From assembly GCA_035550315.1 (NCBI GenBank), contig DASZPL010000029.1:1-6388 (forward strand): 6,388 nt of DNA, written 5' to 3'. The stretch comes from DASZPL01 sp035550315 (GTDB lineage Bacteria > Actinomycetota > Actinomycetes > JAFAQI01). This document shows, in pieces, positions 1-4,777 of this stretch. Under the pieces are notes generated by a model. The model was given only the letters and a program-made list of their open reading frames with translations. It was not told the origin of the DNA and made no database searches. A program made the translations under genes and the position numbers. Every line of letters starts with the position of its first letter. Position 1 is the first letter of the stretch.

Positions 1-423
1 ATGATGACCAGCGAGCCGGTGATCCTGCCGCCGGACGCAACCGTCGCGGAGGCGCTCGCGCGGGTGCGCGACCCCGAGCTGAGTCCGGCGCTCGCCGCGC
101 AGGTCTACGTCTGCCGGCCGCCGACCGAGACGCCGACCGGCAAGTACGTCGGGATCGCACACATCCAGCGGCTGCTCCGCGAGCCGCCGTCGGCCCTGGT
201 CTCCGGCGTGGTCGACACCCAGCCCGACCCGCTCGGGCCGGACTGCTCGCTCGCCGAGGTGACCGCGCATCTGGCGACGTACAACATGGTCGCGGTGCCG
301 GTCGTCGACGACGCCGACCATTTGCTCGGCGCGGTCACCGTCGACGACGTTCTCGACCACCTGCTGCCGCGCGACTGGCGCGAGCGGCCCACCGGCGACG
401 TCGGAGTCGGCAGTGGCGCGTGA
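1..423 (+). CDS. CBS-domain protein, MgtE-N/CBS type (C-terminal part, 5' end outside window)
   Basis: The 140 visible residues form a pair of CBS domains. The first covers about residues 2-70 (begins MTSEPVILPPDATVAEAL) and the second about 76-124 (contains VAVPVVDDADHLLGAVTVDDVL). CBS pairs usually form a Bateman module that binds adenine nucleotides or, in MgtE, Mg2+. The opening MTSEPV matches the point where CBS1 begins after the helical intracellular domain of MgtE-type proteins, so the Met at position 1 is probably internal and the gene starts upstream of the window. No membrane segment is visible, and the protein stops soon after CBS2 (LLPRDWRERP), so it is probably not a full MgtE channel. 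It resembles soluble MgtE_N-CBS proteins such as M. tuberculosis Rv1232c, which also neighbours a DUF1003 gene (recalled, not searched). Its last 11 nt overlap the next gene, implying co-translation. Ligand and function are unknown. Confidence 0.85.
   Translation: MMTSEPVILPPDATVAEALARVRDPELSPALAAQVYVCRPPTETPTGKYVGIAHIQRLLREPPSALVSGVVDTQPDPLGPDCSLAEVTAHLATYNMVAVPVVDDADHLLGAVTVDDVLDHLLPRDWRERPTGDVGVGSGA
403..406 (+). promoter_or_regulatory. Shine-Dalgarno for the DUF1003 gene
   Basis: GGAG lies 6 nt before the GTG at 413, inside the end of the CBS gene. It supports the GTG start and translational coupling of the two genes. It is the clearest ribosome binding site in the window; most other genes here lack one. 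Confidence 0.6.
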
Positions 424-958
424 CGGCGAGCGGCGGGAGCGCCGGGAGCGGCCGTCGGTCCGGCTCGACCAGCCGCAGCAGCACCGCGGCATCGTGCTGC
501 CGCGCTACAACGCGGAGGCGTTCGGCCGGCTCTCGGAGCGGGTCGCGCGGTTCCTCGGCACCTGGACGTTCATCGGCTACATGACGTTCTTCATCGGCGC
601 CTGGCTGGTGTGGAACCTCGTCACCCCGCACTCGTTGCAGTTCGACCCGCGCAACAAGAACTTCACGCTGCTCACCCTGCTGCTGTCGTTGCAGGCGTCG
701 TACGCCGCGCCGCTGATCCTGCTGGCGCAGAACCGGCAGGCCGACCGCGACCGGGTGCAGTTCGACGCCGACCGGGCGCTGTCGGAGCGCACCGTCGCCG
801 ACACCGAGTACCTCGCCCGCGAGGTCGCGGCGCTGCGCGTCGCGATCGGCGAGGTGGCCACCCGCGACTACCTGCGCAGCGAGTTGCAACGCCTCATCGA
901 CGAGCTCTCGCCCCGAGATAGCCGCGACCGCGAAGCCGCCGAAGACCCTGCTTTGTGA
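413..958 (+). CDS. DUF1003 family membrane protein
   Basis: This 181-residue protein has the DUF1003 (PF06210) layout. A basic N-terminus of about 45 residues (RERRERPSVRLDQPQQHRG) precedes two hydrophobic segments at about 50-70 and 84-105. The loop between them carries FDPRNKNFTLLTLLLS (77-92), and the second helix is followed by the family signature ILLAQNRQADRDR (102-114). The remainder (about 115-170) is charged and helical, probably a coiled coil, ending in an acidic tail. The family has no established biochemical function. The protein should sit in the cytoplasmic membrane with a cytoplasmic helical tail. The GTG start is chosen for the GGAG 6 nt upstream; it overlaps the CBS gene by 11 nt. 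Inference: the CBS protein senses a ligand, perhaps Mg2+ or a nucleotide, and acts with this membrane partner. A hairpin follows the stop codon. Confidence 0.87.
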   Translation: MARDGERRERRERPSVRLDQPQQHRGIVLPRYNAEAFGRLSERVARFLGTWTFIGYMTFFIGAWLVWNLVTPHSLQFDPRNKNFTLLTLLLSLQASYAAPLILLAQNRQADRDRVQFDADRALSERTVADTEYLAREVAALRVAIGEVATRDYLRSELQRLIDELSPRDSRDREAAEDPAL

Positions 959-963
959 AGCCC

Positions 964-985
964 TGGATACCGCCGGCGGTGTCCA
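964..985 (+). terminator. candidate short hairpin after the DUF1003 gene
   Basis: Bases 964-972 pair with 977-985 (9 bp including one G-U) around a CCGG loop, 5 nt after the stop at 958. There is no U-rich tail. It could weakly terminate the CBS-DUF1003 transcript ahead of mrp, but short GC hairpins arise easily at this base composition. Confidence 0.35.
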
Positions 986-1019
986 ACGGTGCACCAATCG
1001 GGATGTGATGGCGGCGACG

Positions 1020-1025
1020 TAGTCT
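1020..1025 (+). promoter_or_regulatory. possible -10 element of mrp
   Basis: TAGTCT fits the actinobacterial TANNNT -10 pattern and lies 10 nt before the mrp ATG, which would give a 5' UTR of only 3-4 nt. I see no good -35 box. GGAAC at 1026-1030 is the only weak Shine-Dalgarno candidate. Read as a promoter for mrp separate from the upstream gene pair. Confidence 0.4.
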
Positions 1026-1035
1026 GGAACGCGTT

Positions 1036-2175
1036 ATGACGACAGTCGCGACTCCCACCGTTGACGCGGTCACCGCTGCGCTGGCGACGGTGAAGGATCC
1101 GGAGATCCACCGGCCGATCACCGACCTGGGCATGGTCGACGACGTCGCGATCGGCGATGACGGCGTCGTCACCGTGCAGGTGCTGCTGACCACGGCCGGT
1201 TGCCCGCTGCGCGACCGGATCAACGCCGACGTGACCGAGGCGGTCAGCCGGGTCCCCGGCGTCACCGGTGTGCGGGTCGGGCTCGGCGTGATGAGCGACG
1301 AGCAGAAGCAGGCGTTGCGCGCCCAGCTGCAAGGCGGCCGGCCGCAGCGGCAGATCCAGTTCGCGCAGCCCGGGTCGCTCACCCGGATCTACGCGATCGC
1401 GAGCGGCAAGGGCGGGGTCGGCAAGTCCTCGACCACGGTCAACCTCGCGGTGGCGCTGGCCGAGACCGGGATGACGGTCGGCGTGGTCGACGCCGACATG
1501 TACGGCCACTCGATGCCGCGCATGCTCGGCGTCGAGACCCCGCCGTCCGTGGTCGACGGCATGATCGTGCCGCCGGAGGCGTACGGCGTACGCGTCGTGT
1601 CGGCCGGCATGTTCGTGCAGGGCAACCGGCCGATCGTCTGGCGCGGGCCGATGCTGCATCGCGCGCTCGAGCAGCTGCTCGCGGACGTGTACTGGGGCGA
1701 CCTCGACGTACTGCTCCTCGACCTGCCGCCCGGCACCGGCGACGTGGCGATCTCGACTGCGCAGCTGCTGCCGAACGCCGAGTTGATCGTGGTCACGACG
1801 CCGCAGCTGGCGGCGCGCGAGGTCGCCGAGCGCGCCGGCTCGATTGCGCAGCAGACGAACCAGCGGCTCGCCGGCGTGATCGAGAACATGGCCGGGCTCG
1901 CCTGCCCGCACTGCGGCGAGACCGTCGACGTGTTCGGCGCCGGCGGCGGGCGCGCGGTGGCAGAGACGCTGTCAGAGCTGCTCGGCAGCGAGGTGCCGCT
2001 GCTCGGCTCGGTGCCGATCGACCCGCGGTTGCGCGAGGCCGGCGACGCCGGTCGGCCGCTGGTGCTCAGCGACCCGACGTCGGACGCGTCGGTCGCGCTG
2101 CGCGCGATCGCGGAGACGCTGCGCAGCCGCACCCGCGGCCTCGCCGGCCGCTCCCTCTCGCTCACCCCGCTGTAA
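1036..2175 (+). CDS. mrp: Mrp/NBP35-family iron-sulfur cluster carrier ATPase
   Basis: This is a 379-residue protein of typical Mrp length. An N-terminal MIP18/DUF59-like domain (about 8-85) carries the family cysteine C56 in TTAGCPLRD. The P-loop NTPase domain follows, with a deviant Walker A GKGGVGKSS at 124-132 (signature lysine K125, catalytic lysine K130) and a Walker B-like LLLDLPPGTGD ending at D236 (D229). The CPHC motif (C290, C293) is the paired-cysteine site that holds a bridging [4Fe-4S] cluster at the dimer interface in this family. Known role: cytosolic carrier that receives Fe-S clusters and passes them to apo-enzymes in an ATP-dependent way. The CPHC motif and the DUF59 domain separate it from MinD and ParA. 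The ATG start gives the expected N-terminus. It is convergent with tatB; its TAA stop lies inside a short direct repeat. Confidence 0.95.
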   Translation: MTTVATPTVDAVTAALATVKDPEIHRPITDLGMVDDVAIGDDGVVTVQVLLTTAGCPLRDRINADVTEAVSRVPGVTGVRVGLGVMSDEQKQALRAQLQGGRPQRQIQFAQPGSLTRIYAIASGKGGVGKSSTTVNLAVALAETGMTVGVVDADMYGHSMPRMLGVETPPSVVDGMIVPPEAYGVRVVSAGMFVQGNRPIVWRGPMLHRALEQLLADVYWGDLDVLLLDLPPGTGDVAISTAQLLPNAELIVVTTPQLAAREVAERAGSIAQQTNQRLAGVIENMAGLACPHCGETVDVFGAGGGRAVAETLSELLGSEVPLLGSVPIDPRLREAGDAGRPLVLSDPTSDASVALRAIAETLRSRTRGLAGRSLSLTPL

Positions 2176-2200
2176 CCTCGCTCTAACCCCGCTCTAACCC
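2168..2200 (+). repeat. three 11-bp direct repeats across the mrp stop codon
   Basis: The unit CGCTSTAACCY occurs three times head to tail (2168-2178, 2179-2189, 2190-2200). The first copy contains the mrp stop TAA (2173-2175). Since 11 is not a multiple of 3, the three TAA triplets (2173, 2184, 2195) fall in three different reading frames. Confidence 0.8.
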
Positions 2201-2224
2201 CGCGCTTCGTTTCGCGCCCCCTCG

Positions 2225-2290
2225 TCGCCAAACCCGCGCGTTTCAACGTCAAATCGGCCCGCATACGGTTGATTTGCGCGGGTTTGGCGA
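2225..2290. terminator. large intergenic palindrome between convergent mrp and tatB
   Basis: The arms 2225-2239 (TCGCCAAACCCGCGC) and 2276-2290 are perfect 15-bp inverted repeats. Inside them, TCAAC (2243-2247) pairs with GTTGA (2268-2272), giving a long interrupted stem with a loop of about 20 nt. It lies 49 nt after the mrp stop. A bidirectional terminator is the plain reading, but no U-tract follows on either strand. Because the arm sequence recurs nearby in direct orientation, it may instead be a repeat element or a protein-binding palindrome. Confidence 0.5.
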
Positions 2291-2405
2291 GGGCTTCAGC
2301 GCGGGTTGGCGGGACATGAGACCCGGGTTTGGCGAGGGCGCAGCCGGCGAGGGCGCAGCCGGCGAGGGCGCAGCCGGCGAAGCCGACGAGGGCTTCAGCG
2401 CGGGT
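2279..2405 (+). repeat. cluster of short direct repeats in the mrp-tatB intergenic region
   Basis: CGGGTTTGGCGAGGGC is repeated exactly at 2279-2294 and 2324-2339, and a 19-bp phrase CGAGGGCTTCAGCGCGGGT at 2288-2306 and 2387-2405. A one-base-shorter relative (CGGGTTGGCG) sits at 2302-2311. Between them is the 15-bp tandem array at 2331-2375. A small hairpin (GAAGCC 2379-2384 with GGCTTC 2391-2396) lies just past the tatB stop on the minus strand. No gene is supported here. Confidence 0.75.
2331..2375 (+). repeat. 15-bp tandem repeat, three perfect copies
   Basis: GGCGAGGGCGCAGCC is repeated exactly three times (2331-2345, 2346-2360, 2361-2375). A fourth, diverged half-copy follows (GGCGAAGCC, 2376-2384). 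An array like this can change copy number by slippage. It lies outside genes, between the ends of mrp and tatB. Confidence 0.85.
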
Positions 2406-2411
2406 GAGGTG

Positions 2412-2759
2412 CTAGGTGGCGTCGGTGTCGTAGGGCGGGCGTTCGCCTTCGGCCAGCGTCAGCACCGGCGGGCGGCCCGACCCCGGCGTACCGGCAGCAT
2501 CCGCACCGTCCGGATCGTCGTCACCGAACAGCGTGTCCTCGACGAACCGCCGCGGGTGCAGCGAGCGCAGGTCGATGTCGGCGAGCTCCGGCCCGAGTTC
2601 GGCCTTCAGGTCGTCGGCCGCGCCGCGCGCCATCGAGCGCAGCTGGCGCAGCATCCGGCTGGCGTCCGCGGCTGCCTTCGGCAGCCGTTCCGGCCCGAAG
2701 ATGATCAGGCCGAGCACGGCCAGCAGGAGCAACTCCTCCCAGCCGATGTTGCCGAGCAC
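2412..2759 (-). CDS. tatB: Sec-independent protein translocase subunit TatB
   Basis: The 115-residue product has the TatA/B fold. A short N-terminus (LGNIGWEELLLLAVLG) leads into one membrane helix (about 6-21), then the hinge FGPERLP (21-27), and an amphipathic helix (about 28-60). A variable acidic C-terminal tail (DDDPDGAD) ends at a TAG stop. An acidic residue before the helix (E8/E9) corresponds to the conserved Glu of TatB. TatB forms the twin-arginine signal receptor with TatC in the cytoplasmic membrane. TatB is preferred over TatA because of the GxxE start and the usual actinobacterial position next to htrA. The GTG at 2759 is chosen because it matches the family N-terminus and lies 6 nt after a TACGCT -10-like box. 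A GTG at 2792 would add 11 untypical residues. No tatA or tatC is in the window. Confidence 0.9.
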   Translation of the reverse strand: MLGNIGWEELLLLAVLGLIIFGPERLPKAAADASRMLRQLRSMARGAADDLKAELGPELADIDLRSLHPRRFVEDTLFGDDDPDGADAAGTPGSGRPPVLTLAEGERPPYDTDAT

Positions 2760-2765
2760 GCCATC

Positions 2766-2771
2766 AGCGTA
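2766..2771 (-). promoter_or_regulatory. possible -10 of a leaderless tatB promoter
   Basis: On the minus strand TACGCT (TANNNT) ends exactly 6 nt before the GTG at 2759, so transcription would begin at the start codon itself. The only purine-rich stretch upstream (GGGGAGG at 2783-2789) is about 23 nt from the GTG, too far for a ribosome binding site. No clear -35 is visible. Confidence 0.4.
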
Positions 2772-2794
2772 CGACCGACCACGCCTCCCCACCC

Positions 2795-2857
2795 CGCCGA
2801 GTGCGACGAAGTTCGCGTTTCCGGCGCCGGCGAACGCGAGTTTCGTCGCACTCGGCG
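2795..2857 (-). terminator. long hairpin between htrA and tatB
   Basis: Bases 2795-2820 pair with 2832-2857: 16 perfect base pairs at the foot, then 10 more in which the deviations from symmetry become G-U wobbles in RNA. After a single bulged C (2831), the GGCGCC-centred palindrome 2821-2830 closes the top. It starts 8 nt past the htrA stop and ends at the upstream edge of the putative tatB promoter. This suggests it ends or stabilises the htrA transcript. No U-tract follows, so factor-independent termination is uncertain. Confidence 0.6.
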
Positions 2858-2865
2858 AGAGAGAA

Positions 2866-4011
2866 TTACTGCGAGACGCTGCGCATGGAGCCGAGGGTCA
2901 CGGTGACGGTGTGGCGGCTGCCGCCGCGGACGTAGGTGATCTGCAGGTGCTGGCCGGGGAGGTGCCGCCGGATCGCGACGATCAGGTCGTCGGCGGAGGT
3001 GATCCGCTCGCCGTTGACCGCGACGATGACGTCGCCGTCCTTCAGCCCGGCGCGGTCGGCGGGCCCGCCAGGGGTGATCGCGTCACCGCCGGCCGGCGCG
3101 GACACCTTCGCGCCCTCGCCGGTGAAGGCCGGGTTGACCTGTACGCCGATGATCGCGTGCGTCGCATAGCCGCGCGCGATGATCTGCTGCGCGACCCGCT
3201 TGGCCTCGTCGATCGGGATCGCGAAGCCGAGCCCGATGTTGCCGCTCTGCTGACCGGAGAAACCGGCCGTCGAGAGCGACGCGATCGCGGAGTTGACGCC
3301 GACCACGGCGCCCGACGTGTCGACTAGCGGACCGCCGGAGTTGCCGGGGTTGATCGCAGCGTCGGTCTGGATCGCGTCGATCACGTCTTCCTGGGTGCCG
3401 TTGCCGGCCTCGACCGGACGGTTCAGCGCGCTGACGATGCCGCTCGTCACGGTGCCGGCCAGGCCGAGCGGCGAGCCGACGGCGATCACCGAGTCGCCGA
3501 CCTCGAGCTGCGACGAGTTGCCGAGCACGGCCGGCACCAGGTGATGCCCGGCCGGGACCTTGACGACCGCGATGTCGTCGACCGGGTCGGGATGCCCGAC
3601 GACACTCGCCGGCACCTTCGTCTCGTTGGGCAATACGACCGACAACTTGCCGCCGCTCTTGACCGCCGCGATCACGTGGTTGTTGGTGAGGATGTAGCCG
3701 GAGCGGCTCAGCACGATGCCGGAGCCGCTGTCACCGCCGGTCCCGGTCTTCACATCGATCGAGACGACGCTCGGCACGATCCGCGCGGCTACCGCCGCGA
3801 CCGAGCCCGGCTGCCGCTCGACCGTCCTGCCATGACCGGCGCCGCCGATCGTCACCGGCCCGCCGACGACGCCGTCGCCTGAGTCGGAGTCGTTGTGGTG
3901 TTCGACGACGCCGCCGATGGCGCCGCCTAGGACCGCCGCAATCAGCGCGATCAGCGCGACGATCACCCAGTCCGGCGCACGACGGGCCGAGACCGGCCGC
4001 TCTTCGCTCAC
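2866..4011 (-). CDS. htrA: membrane-anchored HtrA/DegP-type serine protease with PDZ domain
   Basis: This is a 381-residue protein. A short basic N-terminus (to about residue 14) precedes one membrane helix (WVIVALIALIAAVLGGAIGG, about 14-34), a Gly/Asp-rich linker, a trypsin-like domain (about 75-270) and a PDZ domain (about 280-372). The catalytic triad is visible: H112 in TNNHVI, D146 in DDIAVVKV and S225 in GNSGGPL. VGSPLGL and GLGFAIPID are also typical of the family. The protease should face the outside of the membrane and handle misfolded exported proteins. The GTG at 4011 is favoured: it lies 6 nt after a -10-like box, and the frame beyond it runs antisense through the methyltransferase gene. 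It is upstream of tatB, as in M. tuberculosis (Rv1223-Rv1224), but the N-terminal cytoplasmic part is short compared with my recollection of Rv1223. The sigE-rseA pair expected upstream is absent. Confidence 0.93.
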   Translation of the reverse strand: MSEERPVSARRAPDWVIVALIALIAAVLGGAIGGVVEHHNDSDSGDGVVGGPVTIGGAGHGRTVERQPGSVAAVAARIVPSVVSIDVKTGTGGDSGSGIVLSRSGYILTNNHVIAAVKSGGKLSVVLPNETKVPASVVGHPDPVDDIAVVKVPAGHHLVPAVLGNSSQLEVGDSVIAVGSPLGLAGTVTSGIVSALNRPVEAGNGTQEDVIDAIQTDAAINPGNSGGPLVDTSGAVVGVNSAIASLSTAGFSGQQSGNIGLGFAIPIDEAKRVAQQIIARGYATHAIIGVQVNPAFTGEGAKVSAPAGGDAITPGGPADRAGLKDGDVIVAVNGERITSADDLIVAIRRHLPGQHLQITYVRGGSRHTVTVTLGSMRSVSQ

Positions 4012-4017
4012 GTGACC

Positions 4018-4023
4018 ATTGTC
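4018..4023 (-). promoter_or_regulatory. possible -10 of a leaderless htrA promoter
   Basis: On the minus strand GACAAT (4 of 6 matches to TATAAT) ends 6 nt before the htrA GTG. No Shine-Dalgarno lies between. The 57-bp gap must hold promoters for both divergent genes, so their control regions overlap. No ECF-type GGAAC-N16-18-CGTT pair is visible. Confidence 0.35.
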
Positions 4024-4056
4024 GGGTACGCGCGGCCAGACCCTGACACGTCCGCC

Positions 4057-4062
4057 TAGGCT
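4057..4062 (+). promoter_or_regulatory. possible -10 of a leaderless O-methyltransferase promoter
   Basis: TAGGCT (TANNNT) ends exactly 6 nt before the GTG at 4069, again placing the predicted transcription start on the start codon. There is no purine-rich ribosome binding site at a usable distance. CTGACA (4043-4048) resembles a -35 but is only 8 nt from the -10, too close to count. Confidence 0.4.
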
Positions 4063-4068
4063 CAGAGT

Positions 4069-4719
4069 GTGGCGGAGCGGAGCGAGGCGGATGTGGCGCT
4101 TGCGAATCGCCACTTCACCGAGAGCTGGCTGGTCGAGGACGACCCGCTGAAGGCGGCCCGGCCACGCGGCGCGGAGCTCGGCGCCGTACCCATCGGACCC
4201 GGCGGCGGCGCCGTCTTGCGGTTCCTCGCCGCGAGCATCAACGCGAAGGCGGTCGTCGAGGTCGGCACCGGCGCGGGTGTCTCGGGGACCTGGCTGCTGC
4301 GCGGGATGGCACCCGACGGCGTGCTCACCTCGATCGACGTCGAGGCGGAGCACCAGCGCGCCGCGAAGGAGACGTTCGCCGCCGCCGGCTTCACCGGCTC
4401 GCGGGTGCGGCTGATCACCGGCCGGGCGCTCGAGGTCATGCCGCGATTGACCGACGGCGCCTACGACCTGGTCTTTCTCGACGCCGCAAAGGGTGAGTAC
4501 GTCGACTACCTCACCGAGGCGATGCGGTTGCTGCGCCCGGGCGGCATCGTGGCGTTCGACAACGCGCTGTGGCACGGGCGCGTCGCCGACCCGATGGCGC
4601 GCGACGGCGACACCGTCGTGGTGCGCGACCTGCTGCGCCGGATCCGCGACGACGAACGTGTCGTCCCGCTGCTGCTGCCGAGCGGCGACGGCCTGCTCGC
4701 CGCCGTCCTCCGCGCCTGA
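4069..4719 (+). CDS. SAM-dependent O-methyltransferase, cation-dependent (COMT/CCoAOMT-like) family
   Basis: This is a 216-residue class I methyltransferase of the O-methyltransferase family 3 type (PF01596). The SAM-binding motif I is VVEVGTGAGVSG (E64-G-T-G-x-G), with the ribose-binding acidic residue D90 in SIDVE. The metal ligands typical of the catechol and caffeoyl-CoA O-methyltransferases are in place: D138 in LVFLDAAKGEY, and D164-N165 in FDNALWHGRV. A divalent cation, usually Mg2+, would therefore position a vicinal hydroxyl acceptor; the natural substrate is unknown. Length and motifs fit the family, and the sequence closely resembles the actinobacterial type found beside sigE (M. 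tuberculosis Rv1220c). The GTG start follows a TAGGCT box by 6 nt. It is divergent from htrA and convergent with the FN3 gene, with a strong hairpin at its 3' end. A housekeeping role is more likely than secondary metabolism, since no biosynthetic genes are nearby. Confidence 0.92.
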   Translation: MAERSEADVALANRHFTESWLVEDDPLKAARPRGAELGAVPIGPGGGAVLRFLAASINAKAVVEVGTGAGVSGTWLLRGMAPDGVLTSIDVEAEHQRAAKETFAAAGFTGSRVRLITGRALEVMPRLTDGAYDLVFLDAAKGEYVDYLTEAMRLLRPGGIVAFDNALWHGRVADPMARDGDTVVVRDLLRRIRDDERVVPLLLPSGDGLLAAVLRA

Positions 4720-4728
4720 CTGGCGACG

Positions 4729-4770
4729 TGTCAGCGGGAGGCAGCGCTATGGCGCTGCCTCCCGCTGACA
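4729..4770. terminator. bidirectional terminator hairpin
   Basis: Arms 4729-4747 and 4752-4770 are a perfect 19-bp inverted repeat around a TATG loop. It lies 9 nt after the methyltransferase stop and 7 nt past the stop of the convergent FN3 gene. On the plus strand a modestly T-rich run follows (ACTTGCTTTA). This is the best terminator candidate in the window and can serve both genes. Confidence 0.8.
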
Positions 4771-4777
4771 ACTTGCT

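Noticed and set aside
1..3. ATG at position 1 as the true start of the CBS gene
   Set aside because: MTSEPV is the known join between the MgtE N-domain and CBS1, so this Met is most likely internal and the gene is cut by the window edge.
868..1911. Long minus-strand frames opposite mrp and DUF1003
   Set aside because: These are shadow frames caused by high GC. Their translations are Arg/His/Asp-rich low-complexity sequence without domains, while the plus strand carries clear families.
1036..2175. MinD/ParA-type partition ATPase instead of Mrp
   Set aside because: The DUF59 domain and the CPHC pair are specific to the Mrp/NBP35 branch, and no parB or min genes are nearby.
2760..2792. Earlier GTG start for tatB at 2792
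   Set aside because: It would add MGRRGRSYADG before the conserved LGNIGWEELL start of TatB, and the GTG would sit against the hairpin foot with no ribosome binding site.
2274..2906. Plus-strand 210-codon frame from the intergenic repeats through tatB
   Set aside because: It is antisense to tatB and the htrA end, and its N-terminal GEGAA repeats are only the translation of the 15-bp array. No ribosome binding site or domain is visible.
4012..4575. N-terminal extension of htrA by 188 codons
   Set aside because: The open frame upstream of the GTG at 4011 runs antisense through the well-supported methyltransferase gene and shows no family features. The membrane helix begins where expected after 4011.
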